Positions 1 through 8,664 are shown, counted from the stretch's first letter. The stretch: 64,000 nucleotides of DNA from Paraburkholderia sp. CNPSo 3274 (GCF_024206475.1 NZ_JAMBPR010000017.1:1-64000), one strand, 5' to 3'. Program-made: numbers and translations. Notes: generated from the sequence alone by a model not told the origin.

Positions 1-195
1 CTTGAACCGGGCGTCGTAATGACTGTACTTCTTGCTGAACGCCGCTTTGCCATGCGCCTGCCAGGCGGCTACCCATTTGCGCACCGTGCCGTGGTCCACA
101 CCATGCCGGCGTGCCACTTCCCTACTGCTGCAGCCTTTGCCTGACAGCAAGTCTTTGACAACAGACCGCTTGAACTGCTCCGTGTACTTCGCCAT
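1..195 (-). CDS. IS3-family transposase OrfA (N-terminal 65 residues, partial)
   Basis: The frame begins with ATG at 195 (MAKYTEQFKRSVVKDLLSG) and is open to the window edge. Residues 8-55 read as a helix-turn-helix of the IS3 OrfA type, with the motif SSREVARRHGVDHGTVRKWV. OrfA binds the element ends; in this family a -1 frameshift joins it to the DDE catalytic OrfB, which would lie outside the window. No frameshift or stop is seen in the visible part, so the copy could be intact. The start lies just inside the terminal repeat, as expected for this family. Confidence 0.8.
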   Translation of the reverse strand, partial: MAKYTEQFKRSVVKDLLSGKGCSSREVARRHGVDHGTVRKWVAAWQAHGKAAFSKKYSHYDARFK

Positions 196-202
196 GAAAA
201 AC

Positions 203-238
203 ACCCCAAAGGTTGGATCGGTGTCCAACTTTTGGGGT
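203..238. repeat. Hairpin at the IS terminus
   Basis: Arms ACCCCAAA-G-GTTGGA (203-217) and TCCAAC-T-TTTGGGGT (224-238) pair over 14 base pairs around a 6-base loop. The structure lies between the IS end and the OrfA start, so it would form in any transcript entering from outside. I infer a role in limiting transposase expression by read-through transcription, as reported for other insertion sequences. Confidence 0.6.
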
Positions 239-250
239 GCAGTTCATTCT

Positions 251-262
251 GCGGGGCTTTTT
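251..262 (-). terminator. Remaining half of a terminator split by the IS
   Basis: The bases GCGGGGCTTTTT directly outside the IS end look like one arm plus tract of a Rho-independent terminator, placed 22 bases downstream of the stop of the minus-strand binding-protein gene. The matching arm is missing, as if the IS had entered the hairpin loop. The other arm would be beyond the left end of the IS, outside the window. Confidence 0.4.
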
Positions 263-284
263 ACTTCAGCCGAACGTCGGGCGC

Positions 285-1433
285 TTACTTGCCGCCCACG
301 CTTTGCAGCGTCGTCCACTTGCCGTCGACAACCTTGTAGAGCGTGATACCGCCGTTCTTCAGGTCGCCGCGCGTGTCGTACGCGAGGTCCGACGTCGTGA
401 CAGCGGGCATGCTGGTCTTCGCGAGGAACGGCAGGTACTTCGCCGGATCCGTCGAGTTGGCCTTCTTCATGGCGTCGAACATCGCCATTGCGCCGTCATA
501 GGCGTACGGCGAGTACGTCTGCACGTCTTCGCCGAAGCGCTTCTTGTACTTCGCGACGTAGTCCTTGCCACCCGGCATCTGGTCGAGCGGCAGGCCGGCA
601 AGCGATGCCACCGTGCCGTTCGCCGCGTCGCCCGCGATCTGCAGGAAGGTCGGCGTGTGAACCATTTCGCCGCCCATCAGCGGGGCCTTGATGCCCAGCG
701 ACTTCATCTGCTTGACCATCGGTGCCGCTTGCGAATCCGCGCCGCCGAAGTAGACGAGGTCGGGGTTCATCGCCTTCGCCTTCGTCAGGACCGACTTGAA
801 GTCGACGGCCTTGTCGTTGGTGTACTCGCGATCGATGATGGTGCCGCCCGCAGCCTTCGCAGCCTTCGAGAATTCGTCGGCGAGACCCTGGCCGTAAGCC
901 GTGCGGTCGTCGATCACGACGATCTTCTTCATGCCCAGGTTCTTCACCGCGAACGCGCCTGCCACCGAACCCTGCTGCGTGTCCGAGGTCATCATGCGGA
1001 ACGTCGTCTTGAAGCCTTGCTGCGTGTACTCAGGCGCCGTCGCCATGGCGATCTGCGGGATACCTGCGTTCGCGTAGATGCGCGAAGCCGGGATCGTCGT
1101 GCCCGAATTGAAGTGGCCGAGCATGCCCTTGACGCCGTCGTCGACGAGCTTCTGCGCGACCGTCGTGCCCGTGCGCGGGTCAGCCTGATCGTCGGCCGAG
1201 TCGAGCACGAAGTGAACCGGCTTGCCGCCGATCACGGGCTTCGTCGCATTCATGTCTTCGACTGCGAGCGTGATGCCGTTCTGGAAGTCCTTGCCATAGT
1301 GCGCCTGCGCACCCGTCATCGGACCGGCGAAACCGATCTTCACGTCTTCGGCTTGTTGTGCGTGCGCAGTCCCCGCCAGCGACAGGGCGGCAACAAGCGT
1401 TGCGCCTGCCAGCTGCTTCATCGTGTGTTGCAT
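285..1433 (-). CDS. Branched-chain amino acid ABC transporter, periplasmic binding protein
   Basis: The 382-residue product has a Sec signal peptide (residues 1 to about 25, cleavage near AHA-QQ) followed by a type I periplasmic binding fold of the Leu/Ile/Val family (VKIGFAGPMTGAQAHYGKD near the mature N-terminus). It captures a ligand, probably an amino acid, for a Liv-type importer. The start at 1433 is supported by AAGGAG upstream. No permease or ATPase gene lies beside it, so it is either an orphan binding protein serving transporters encoded elsewhere or was cut off from partners on the left. The exact ligand cannot be read from the sequence. The downstream terminator appears interrupted by the IS. 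Confidence 0.9.
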   Translation of the reverse strand: MQHTMKQLAGATLVAALSLAGTAHAQQAEDVKIGFAGPMTGAQAHYGKDFQNGITLAVEDMNATKPVIGGKPVHFVLDSADDQADPRTGTTVAQKLVDDGVKGMLGHFNSGTTIPASRIYANAGIPQIAMATAPEYTQQGFKTTFRMMTSDTQQGSVAGAFAVKNLGMKKIVVIDDRTAYGQGLADEFSKAAKAAGGTIIDREYTNDKAVDFKSVLTKAKAMNPDLVYFGGADSQAAPMVKQMKSLGIKAPLMGGEMVHTPTFLQIAGDAANGTVASLAGLPLDQMPGGKDYVAKYKKRFGEDVQTYSPYAYDGAMAMFDAMKKANSTDPAKYLPFLAKTSMPAVTTSDLAYDTRGDLKNGGITLYKVVDGKWTTLQSVGGK

Positions 1434-1529
1434 TGCTTCTCCTTGGTACCAGGTATCAAACGAGCGGCTTCGGATTCGATAGACCTTGCCGCTTCCTTGT
1501 CTTGAGACGACCGACAGTATCGCTTGTGC

Positions 1530-4500
1530 TTAACCGATCGTCATCAAATTTGCATTACCGCCTGCTGCTGCCGTATTCACGCTGACCGAACGTTCCGCAA
1601 GCAGTCGTTCGAGAGCGTAATCTTCATCGCCATTGGCAAGCGCATGCGCCGCCACGCCTTGCACCGAGACGATCGGCCCAGGACGCTTGGCCACTTCCTT
1701 CACGAGTGCGAGCAGCTCGTCGCTGTCGCCTTCGAAGAGGACCGCATCGAAGTCGGCGTCGGCCGTCTTCTTGATCGCCACGTGCGCCTTCAGTGCCGCC
1801 GGCAATGCGCTCACCAGCGCTTCGCCCGCCGCGCCCTGGAACAGCGCGCGGTTGCCCGTTGCGAGCGCAACGGCCAGTTGTGCGCGTGCGCCCGTTGCGG
1901 TGGACGACACGCACAGCACCGTGCCGCGCGCCGAAAGCGTGTAGGTGTTGCGCTCGCCCGTCGGGCCCGGCAAAACCGCCGTGGCGCCGGCGAGCATGTA
2001 TTCGAGGTAGCCGTCGCAGCGTGCCGCGAGCGCGGGCTCGCGCTCGGCGATGAGCCAGTCGCGCAGCGTCGTAAGCGCAGACTGTGCCGATTGCGGCGCG
2101 CCGTTGTTGCCTTCAGCAGCTTGCGGCGCGTCGACGACGAGCACATCGGCGAGCGACTTCGGCAAACCAGCCGGACGCTTCGCGAGCAAGCGCGAAAGAT
2201 ACAGCGCGCCACCCGCCTTCGGACCCGTGCCCGACAGGCCTTCGCCGCCGAACGGCTGCACGCCCACCACCGCGCCGATCACGTTGCGGTTCACGTAGAT
2301 GTTGCCCACGTGCGCGCGGCCGATCACGTGCGCGATCGTTTCGTCGATACGCGTGTGAATGCCGAGCGTGAGGCCGTAGCCCGTTGCGCGGATCTGCTCG
2401 AGCAGCTTGTCGAGCTGGCTGCGGCGATAACGCACCACGTGCAGCACCGGGCCGAACACTTCGCGCTTGAGTTCGTCGAGGCTGTCCAGCTCGATGAGCG
2501 TGGGCGGAACAAACGTGCCTTGTGTGCAAGTGTCGGGCGTCGGCATCTGCTGGACCTTGCGGCCCTTTTCGCGCATGCCGGCGACGTGCGTGTCGATACC
2601 GCGCTTCGCTTCGATGTCGATCACGGGGCCGACGTCGGTCGAGAGGCGGTCGGGGTTGCCCACCGCGAGTTCCTTCATCGCGCCCGTGAGCATTTCGAGC
2701 GTGCGGTCCGCCACGTCGTCCTGCAGGCACAGCACGCGCAGCGCGGAACAACGCTGGCCAGCCGAGTCGAACGCGCTTTGCAGCACGTCTGCCACCACTT
2801 GCTCCGCGAGCGCCGACGAATCGACGATCATCGCGTTCTGGCCGCCGGTTTCGGCGATCAGCGGAATCGGGCGGCCTTCGGAGTCGAGGCGCTCGGACAG
2901 CGTCTTGTTGATGAGGCGCGCGACTTCGGTCGAGCCCGTGAACATCACGGCGCGCGTGCGGTGATCGGCGACGAGCGCCGCGCCCACAGTTTCGCCGTTG
3001 CCCGGCAGCAGTTGCACCGCGCCCGCCGGCACGCCGGCTTCGCGCAGGATGCGCACGGCTTGCGCGGCGATCAGCGGCGTTTGTTCAGCGGGCTTCGCGA
3101 GCACCGTGTTGCCGGCTGCGAGCGCGGCGGCCACCTGGCCCATGAAGATCGCGAGCGGGAAGTTCCACGGGCTGATACACACCACGGGGCCGAGCGGGCG
3201 ATGCGTGTCGTTCGAGAACTCTTCGCGGATCTGCGTGGAGTAGTAGCGCAGGAAGTCGATCGCTTCGCGGATTTCGGCCACGGCGTTCGGCAGCGACTTG
3301 CCCGCTTCACGCACGATCAGGCCCATCAGCGTATGCATTTGCGCTTCGAGCAAATCGGCGGCGCGTGCGAGGCAATCTGCACGCGCTTCGACGGGCGTGG
3401 CCTGCCAGATCGGCGCGGCGGCCACGGCGTGCGAGAGGGCGGCGCTCACCTGCTCGCTCGATGCTTCCACAACGGTCCCGACGAGATCGCGATGATCGGC
3501 GGGATTGCGCACGTCGCGTGCAGCGCCATCTGCGATATCGCTATCGGCGAGCATCGGCGCGGCGCGCCACGGATGATGCGCGCTCGCCAGCAGCGCCGAC
3601 GAAAGCGACGCGAGACGATGCTCGTTCGAGAGATCGAAACCCATCGAATTGAAGCGCTCGTTGCCGTACAGCTCGCGCGGCAGCGGAATCTTCGCGTGTG
3701 GCGCGCCGAGCGGCACGACCTTCGCTGCGTCGTCGATGGGGTTCGTGACCAGTTCGGCGACCGGCACGGATGCATCGGCGATGCGGTTCACGAACGACGT
3801 GTTCGCGCCGTTTTCGAGCAGGCGGCGCACGAGATACGCGAGCAGCGTTTCATGCGTGCCGACCGGCGCGTAGACGCGGCACGGACGGTTGAGCTTGCCC
3901 TGCGAGAGCGGGCCCGTGACTTCTTCGTACAGCGGCTCGCCCATGCCGTGCAGGCACTGGAATTCGTACTGGCCGGGATAGTAGTTCTGGCCAGCGAGGT
4001 GATAGATCGCCGAAAGCGTGTACGCGTTGTGCGTGGCGAACTGCGGATACACGGCATCCGGCGCGCCGAGCAGCTTCTTCGCGCAGGCGAGGTACGAGAC
4101 ATCCGTGTAGATCTTGCGCGTGTACACGGGGTAGCCTTCGAGACCATCCACCTGGGCGCGCTTGATTTCCGTATCCCAGTACGCGCCTTTCACGAGGCGC
4201 ACCATGATGCGGTGACGACTGCGGCGCGCGAGATCGACGATGTAGTCGATCACGAACGGGCAGCGCTTCTGGTAAGCCTGCACCACGAAGCCAATGCCGT
4301 TCCAGCCCGCGAGTTCCGGATCGAAGCACAGCGCTTCGAGCAGGTCGAGCGAAAGTTCGAGGCGGTCGGCTTCTTCGGCGTCGATATTCAGGCCGATGTC
4401 ATAGCGGCGAGCGAGCACGGCGAGTGCGCGCACGCGCGGCAGCAACTCGCCCATCGTGCGTTCCTGCTGCGCGCGCGAGTAGCGCGGGTGCAGTGCGGAA

Positions 4501-5477
4501 AGCTTGATCGAGATGCCCGGGCCTTCGTAGATGCCGCGGCCGCCGGCGGCCTTGCCGATGGCGTGGATCGCCTGCTCGTACGATGCGTAGTAGCGCTGAG
4601 CGTCCGCTTCCGTCGTCGCGGCTTCGCCGAGCATGTCGTAGGAGTAGCGGAAACCGCGTGCTTCGAACTTGCGGCTGTTGGCCAGCGCTTCGGAGATGTT
4701 CTCGCCCGTGACGAACTGCTCGCCCATCAGGCGCATGGCCATGTCCACGCCCTTGCGGATCAGCGGCTCGCCGCCCTTGCCGATCATGCGCGTGAGCGCC
4801 GACGACAGACCGGTTTCGCTGTTCGTCGTGACGAGCTTGCCGGTGATCATGAGGCCCCAGGTCGCGGCGTTCACGAACAGCGACGGCGCGTGGCCCACGT
4901 GCGACTTCCAGTCGCCCTTGCTGATCTTGTCGCGGATGAGCGCGTCGCGCGTGGCGCGGTCCGGAATGCGCAGCAGCGCTTCGGCGAGGCACATCAGCGC
5001 CACGCCTTCCTGGCTGGACAGCGAAAACTCGTGGATCAAGCCTTCCACACCGCCGCCGGTGCCCTTCGCGCGCAGCGTTTCCACGAGCTTCGTGGCGAGC
5101 TTCGTCACATCGCCCATGAGGTTGGCCGGCAGGCGCGCTTCGCCGATCAGGAACGGCACGCACTCCGGCTCCGGACGGCGGTACGCGGCCGTGATGGCCG
5201 CGCGCAGCACCGACTGCGGTTGCACGTTTTGCGCGAATTCGAGGAACGGGTGCGATGCCGCTTCGTCGTCGTCGGCGGTAGCACCTTCGGCGAGATCGGT
5301 CGCACCAACATGGCCCTTGAGTTCGGGTGGCAGCTGGCCGTGCTCGATTTTCTCGAGATAGGCAAAGATGGCTTGCTTGATGAGCCAGTGCGGCGTGCGC
5401 TCGAGCCGCGTGGCGGCGTCCTTGAGGCGGGAGCGGAGGAGGTCGTCGACTTTGACGCCAAGTGTGGTGCTAGCCAT
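1530..5477 (-). CDS. putA: PutA: proline dehydrogenase / 1-pyrroline-5-carboxylate dehydrogenase and put repressor
   Basis: The 1315-residue trifunctional flavoenzyme oxidises proline to glutamate (FAD-dependent proline dehydrogenase, then NAD-dependent P5C dehydrogenase) at the inner membrane. The N-terminal ~50 residues (TTLGVKVDDLLRSRLKDAA...) are a ribbon-helix-helix DNA-binding domain, so this is the long autoregulatory type. The PRODH barrel spans roughly residues 190-560 and the aldehyde dehydrogenase roughly 600-1090, with catalytic Cys910 in GQRCSAL and Glu876 in AETGGQ; a C-terminal conserved domain follows. I chose the ATG at 5477 because AGGAAAC precedes it and the RHH domain starts there; an in-frame codon 23 residues upstream lacks support. 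An inverted repeat containing GTTGCA lies over the likely promoter. Confidence 0.97.
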   Translation of the reverse strand: MASTTLGVKVDDLLRSRLKDAATRLERTPHWLIKQAIFAYLEKIEHGQLPPELKGHVGATDLAEGATADDDEAASHPFLEFAQNVQPQSVLRAAITAAYRRPEPECVPFLIGEARLPANLMGDVTKLATKLVETLRAKGTGGGVEGLIHEFSLSSQEGVALMCLAEALLRIPDRATRDALIRDKISKGDWKSHVGHAPSLFVNAATWGLMITGKLVTTNSETGLSSALTRMIGKGGEPLIRKGVDMAMRLMGEQFVTGENISEALANSRKFEARGFRYSYDMLGEAATTEADAQRYYASYEQAIHAIGKAAGGRGIYEGPGISIKLSALHPRYSRAQQERTMGELLPRVRALAVLARRYDIGLNIDAEEADRLELSLDLLEALCFDPELAGWNGIGFVVQAYQKRCPFVIDYIVDLARRSRHRIMVRLVKGAYWDTEIKRAQVDGLEGYPVYTRKIYTDVSYLACAKKLLGAPDAVYPQFATHNAYTLSAIYHLAGQNYYPGQYEFQCLHGMGEPLYEEVTGPLSQGKLNRPCRVYAPVGTHETLLAYLVRRLLENGANTSFVNRIADASVPVAELVTNPIDDAAKVVPLGAPHAKIPLPRELYGNERFNSMGFDLSNEHRLASLSSALLASAHHPWRAAPMLADSDIADGAARDVRNPADHRDLVGTVVEASSEQVSAALSHAVAAAPIWQATPVEARADCLARAADLLEAQMHTLMGLIVREAGKSLPNAVAEIREAIDFLRYYSTQIREEFSNDTHRPLGPVVCISPWNFPLAIFMGQVAAALAAGNTVLAKPAEQTPLIAAQAVRILREAGVPAGAVQLLPGNGETVGAALVADHRTRAVMFTGSTEVARLINKTLSERLDSEGRPIPLIAETGGQNAMIVDSSALAEQVVADVLQSAFDSAGQRCSALRVLCLQDDVADRTLEMLTGAMKELAVGNPDRLSTDVGPVIDIEAKRGIDTHVAGMREKGRKVQQMPTPDTCTQGTFVPPTLIELDSLDELKREVFGPVLHVVRYRRSQLDKLLEQIRATGYGLTLGIHTRIDETIAHVIGRAHVGNIYVNRNVIGAVVGVQPFGGEGLSGTGPKAGGALYLSRLLAKRPAGLPKSLADVLVVDAPQAAEGNNGAPQSAQSALTTLRDWLIAEREPALAARCDGYLEYMLAGATAVLPGPTGERNTYTLSARGTVLCVSSTATGARAQLAVALATGNRALFQGAAGEALVSALPAALKAHVAIKKTADADFDAVLFEGDSDELLALVKEVAKRPGPIVSVQGVAAHALANGDEDYALERLLAERSVSVNTAAAGGNANLMTIG

Positions 5478-5530
5478 GTTTCCTTCGTATGCCGGCAGAC
5501 CCGCACCGGCGGTGACCAAAAAGTTGGCGA

Positions 5531-5559
5531 ATCGTAACCCTACCAATAAAAAGGTGCAA
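5531..5559 (-). promoter_or_regulatory. Predicted putA promoter
   Basis: On the minus strand TTGCAC (5559-5554) and TACGAT (5536-5531) are separated by exactly 17 bases, matching a sigma-70 promoter with 4 of 6 bases at each hexamer. It lies 54-82 bases upstream of the putA ATG. The -35 hexamer is inside one arm of the operator-like repeat, so PutA binding there would block RNA polymerase. The hexamers are visible; the function is inferred. Confidence 0.5.
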
Positions 5560-5583
5560 CCACTCCCTCAATATGGTTGCACC
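5553..5583. promoter_or_regulatory. Putative PutA operator (inverted repeat with GTTGCA cores)
   Basis: Arms GGTGCAACCA (5553-5562) and TGGTTGCACC (5574-5583) form a perfect 10-bp inverted repeat with an 11-base spacer. Each arm holds GTTGCA in one orientation, which is the core bound by the ribbon-helix-helix domain of E. coli PutA. Its position 76 bases upstream of a PutA carrying that domain makes autoregulation likely. Confidence 0.6.
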
Positions 5584-5767
5584 GTGGTTGAGGCCTTGTG
5601 CAGCCTGGGTTTGCGGCCGATGTCCGCCCACCGGGCCGCGCGGGTTGCGCTCGGTATTTTCCCTGGCCCAACAACACGCTGGACAACCCTAATCGATTCC
5701 GCGGCCGTGCCGTTATACAAACAGAGCGGGGGTTGTTGATCACAAGAAAGAGCGTAGGGACCGGAAA

Positions 5768-5917
5768 ATGGAAAAGCTGCTGGTAATCGCAGGGATCTGG
5801 ACGATGTGCGCCATGTGCGCCGTGCTTTTCATGCGCGGCGCGACGGCGCCGGATGAACGCCGCATGAGCTTGAAGCGCGCGGCGCGTAGGGACGTGACCG
5901 ATACCGTCGGCCAGTGA
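5768..5917 (+). CDS. Small membrane protein of unknown function (49 aa)
   Basis: A 49-codon ORF starts with ATG at 5768 (MEKLLVIAGIWTMCAMCAVL) and stops at 5917. Residues 3-21 form one hydrophobic segment, followed by a basic, charged tail (DERRMSLKRAARRD), which predicts a single-pass protein with the tail in the cytoplasm or an uncleaved signal. AGGGA lies about 10 bases upstream. A stem-loop at 5944-5973 follows the stop. It lies between putA and convergent priA. I recognise no family; being a real gene rests on the hydrophobic segment, the ribosome site and the downstream hairpin. Confidence 0.5.
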   Translation: MEKLLVIAGIWTMCAMCAVLFMRGATAPDERRMSLKRAARRDVTDTVGQ

Positions 5918-5943
5918 GGAAGGAAGCGGGAAGTTGATGCCGG

Positions 5944-5973
5944 GTGGCCCCGCTGTTGCGATAACGGGGCCAC
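5944..5973. terminator. Stem-loop between convergent small ORF and priA
   Basis: GTGGCCCCG (5944-5952) pairs with CGGGGCCAC (5965-5973), a 9-bp GC-rich stem with a 12-base loop. It lies 26 bases after the small ORF stop and 18 bases from the priA stop. There is no T tract, so its efficiency as an intrinsic terminator is uncertain. Confidence 0.4.
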
Positions 5974-5991
5974 GTCCGCTGCTGTGCGCTA

Positions 5992-8247
5992 CTAGATATC
6001 GAGCGGATCGACTTCGAGATTCCAGCGCAGCACGCCGCGCAACGCGCGCAGCGCGGGCTGCCACGCGCGCAGGGTTGCCTGCAGCGCGGCACGCGACTGG
6101 CTTTCCACGAGCAGTTGCGCGCGATGCACGTTCATCACCTTCACGATGGTGAGCGGCACCGCGTCGTAGACCATGACACGCTCGGCGCCCGGAATCGCTG
6201 TGAGCGCCTCTGCGGCCTGGGCGAGAAACGCCAGCGCCGCCTCCAGCGTGCGCCCTTCGGCGCGCAATAACGCCTGATAAACGAACGGCGGCAGGTGCGC
6301 ATCGCGCCGCTCCGCGACCTGCGTATTCGCAAACCCCACATAGTCCTGGCGCGCCAGCGCGTGATAGAGCGCATGGCGCGGGTAACGCGTCTGCACGAGC
6401 ACCTCGCCGGGCAGTCCGGCGCGCCCCGCCCGCCCGCTCACCTGCATCAGCTGCGCGAACAGGCGCTCGCTCGCCCGGAAATCGTGCGAAAAGAGCGCAT
6501 TGTCGGCGTTCAGCACGCCGACGAGCGACACGCGCTGGAAGTCGTGCCCCTTCGCGATCATCTGCGTGCCCACCAGGATGTCGACTTCGCCCGCGTGCAC
6601 GTCGGAGAACAGCGCCTGCGCGCTGCCCTTGCGGCGCGTGCTGTCAGCGTCGATGCGCAGCACCCGCGCGCCCGGCACCGCGCTCGCGAGCGCCTCCTCG
6701 ATGCGCTGCGTGCCGCGCCCCATCGGCGCGATGTCGACGTTGCCGCACTCGGGGCATGAATGCGGAATGCGCGATTCCCAGCCGCAGTGATGGCAGCGCA
6801 GCGCGCGCTCGGGCTTGTGCAGCACGACGTACGCGCTGCAGCGCGGGCAACCGGCCACCCAGCCGCAGGCGTCGCACGCGAGCGTGGGCGCGTAACCGCG
6901 ACGGTTCAGGAACACGAGGCTCTGCTCGCCGCGCTCGAGACGCGCCTTCATCGCCGCGACCAACGGCCCGGAAAGCCCTTCGAACGAAGCGCGGCCCCGC
7001 CGCCGCTCCTCTTCGAGATCGATCAGCTTGACGGTAGGCAGCACCGCGTCGGCAATCGCGCGGCGCGATAGCGTGAGGCGCGTGTAGCGGCCCTGCTCGG
7101 CCTGCCACCAGCTTTCGAGCGACGGCGTGGCCGAGCCCAGCACGACCGGCACGCCCAATTGCTTCGCGCGCCATACCGCGAGGTCGCGCGCCGAGTAGCG
7201 CAGCCCTTCCTGCTGCTTGTAGGCGGGGTCATGCTCCTCGTCGACCACGAGCATCGCGAGACGCGGCAGCGAGGCGAGCACCGCGAGCCGCGTGCCGAGC
7301 ACGATGCGCGCGCGGACCGTGTGCGCCGCGAGCCAGTTGCGGGCGCGCTCGCCTTCGGCGAGGCCGCTGTGAAGCGTGACGATGGCGTCGTCGGCGAGCG
7401 TGGCCGCGAAGCGCGTGCGAAAGGCCGCCTCGAACTGCGGCGTGAGATTGATTTCCGGGACTAGCACGAGCGCCTGGGCGCCCGGGTCGCGCTCGAGCAG
7501 CGCCGCGAGCGCTCGCAGATAGACTTCGGTCTTGCCGCTGCCCGTCACGCCGTGCAACAGAAACGGCGCGAAGCCGCTCGCCGCGCCGATGGCTTCCACG
7601 GCGTCGGCTTGCTCGTCGCTCAGGCGCGGGACTGCCACCACGGCGGTCGTCTCCGCGGCGCTGTTGGCCACGCTTGCGGCCGCGCCGAACTCGATGCTTT
7701 CATGCTCGACCCAGCCGGCGTCGCACCAGGCTTCGAGCGTAGCAATCGCCTTGGGATGCAGCGCGCGGGCCGCGGCTGCGTCGAGCTCGCCGGCATCGGC
7801 CAGCGCCTGCGCGAGACGGCGCAGCGCTTGGGCGCGCGCCGGCAAGGCGTCGGGCAGCGCGGCGCGCCCTTGCGGCGACAGACGGTAGCGCTCCTCGGGG
7901 GCGAGGAGCCGCGCCCAGCGCAACGGATCGCGCAACGCCTGCGGCAGCGCCGGCAAGGCAACTTCGCCCAGGCCCCGCTGATAGTAGTCGGCGGCAAAGC
8001 CAGCCAGCGCGAGCCATTGCGCCGAAAGCGGAGGGCAGGCGGCGCACACCGCGCTCACGTCACGGAGCTTGTTCGCGGGCACGTCGCTGTGAGCGTTCAC
8101 TTCGCAGATCAGGCCGACCACGTCGCGACGCCCGAACGGCACGCGCACGAGCATGCCGGGCTCGGGCGCACAGTCGAGGCCATAGCGATAGTCGTAGAGC
8201 GCATCCAGTGGATGGTCCAGCGCCACTCGCACGTACTGCCCTGTCAT
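5992..8247 (-). CDS. priA: PriA, primosomal replication-restart helicase
   Basis: The product (751 residues from the chosen start) is a superfamily 2 3'-5' DNA helicase that recognises stalled forks and reloads the replisome. Visible parts are an N-terminal DNA-binding region, Walker A GVTGSGKTEVY with Lys239, a DEEH Walker B, and a cysteine cluster CDACGWVAGCPRC...CHHCGW...CPECG that binds two zinc ions. The helicase C motif GRAGRAGLPGEV is present. The start at 8247 (MTGQYVRVALDHPL) matches where the family fold begins; an in-frame codon 14 residues upstream adds nothing recognisable. It is the last gene before a convergent pair with the small ORF at 5768. Confidence 0.95.
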   Translation of the reverse strand: MTGQYVRVALDHPLDALYDYRYGLDCAPEPGMLVRVPFGRRDVVGLICEVNAHSDVPANKLRDVSAVCAACPPLSAQWLALAGFAADYYQRGLGEVALPALPQALRDPLRWARLLAPEERYRLSPQGRAALPDALPARAQALRRLAQALADAGELDAAAARALHPKAIATLEAWCDAGWVEHESIEFGAAASVANSAAETTAVVAVPRLSDEQADAVEAIGAASGFAPFLLHGVTGSGKTEVYLRALAALLERDPGAQALVLVPEINLTPQFEAAFRTRFAATLADDAIVTLHSGLAEGERARNWLAAHTVRARIVLGTRLAVLASLPRLAMLVVDEEHDPAYKQQEGLRYSARDLAVWRAKQLGVPVVLGSATPSLESWWQAEQGRYTRLTLSRRAIADAVLPTVKLIDLEEERRRGRASFEGLSGPLVAAMKARLERGEQSLVFLNRRGYAPTLACDACGWVAGCPRCSAYVVLHKPERALRCHHCGWESRIPHSCPECGNVDIAPMGRGTQRIEEALASAVPGARVLRIDADSTRRKGSAQALFSDVHAGEVDILVGTQMIAKGHDFQRVSLVGVLNADNALFSHDFRASERLFAQLMQVSGRAGRAGLPGEVLVQTRYPRHALYHALARQDYVGFANTQVAERRDAHLPPFVYQALLRAEGRTLEAALAFLAQAAEALTAIPGAERVMVYDAVPLTIVKVMNVHRAQLLVESQSRAALQATLRAWQPALRALRGVLRWNLEVDPLDI

Positions 8248-8664
8248 GCCTCGCTCCCAGGGAAGTTCCGTACGCCAGCGCACAGACACGCAAACCTAAA
8301 GTAATACTTTAGATTTCGCGCTAAGTTTTGGATTCCGCAGAACAATCGCGCCCCCGAATCTGCGCCTGTGGATAACTTTGTTGAGAACTTCTCGAGCGCC
8401 GCCCGCGTGCGCCCGCGCGTGGTCGTTATGTGGGATACCGCACAGAGCGCCGTGGAGCGCCGAAAGCCTTGTCTGTCAAGGGTCTGATTGATTCTGCTCA
8501 GACCTAAGCGGGCGCCTGCGACAACCTTTCCCTCTTGCGCGCCGCAACGAGGCAAGTGTGCATAAGTCAAGTCTTGACAGGACCACGATGGCGTCTGGAT
8601 GGCCTCTTGGGCCCGGTCATACCCTGACGCCCGGAGCCCAGCTTGCTGCGACGCACCAAAAATG
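8248..8664. other. Intergenic region between hemE and priA with one DnaA box
   Basis: About 417 bases without a convincing gene. It contains the priA upstream region and a perfect DnaA box, TGTGGATAA, at 8367-8375. No strong hairpin followed by a T tract was seen. Open frames here are shadows without ribosome sites. Confidence 0.5.
8367..8375 (-). promoter_or_regulatory. Perfect DnaA box upstream of priA
   Basis: TGTGGATAA is the complement of the consensus DnaA box TTATCCACA. It lies about 120 bases upstream of priA, a replication gene. A single box may be chance. Confidence 0.35.

Larger units (their letters stand above)
1..246 (-). mobile_element. End of an IS3-family insertion sequence (partial, runs off the left edge)
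   Basis: The segment ends at 246 in a terminus reading TGAACTGCACCCC on the minus strand, which resembles ends of IS3-family (IS150-like) elements. A transposase OrfA reading frame starts 51 bases inside that end. Only the 5-prime end of the element is in the window, so its length, second inverted repeat and target duplication cannot be seen. It sits 38 bases downstream of the stop of the neighbouring binding-protein gene. Family assignment rests on the terminus and the OrfA sequence and was not checked against a database. Confidence 0.8.
5478..5767. other. putA upstream intergenic region
   Basis: This 290-base spacer between divergent putA and the small ORF at 5768 contains the putA promoter and operator-like inverted repeat described separately. 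The rest shows no gene or clear terminator. Confidence 0.6.

Noticed and set aside
1524..5537. 1337-codon open frame on the plus strand opposite putA
   Set aside because: It mirrors putA in high-GC DNA, is rich in Arg, His and Ala and has no family motif.
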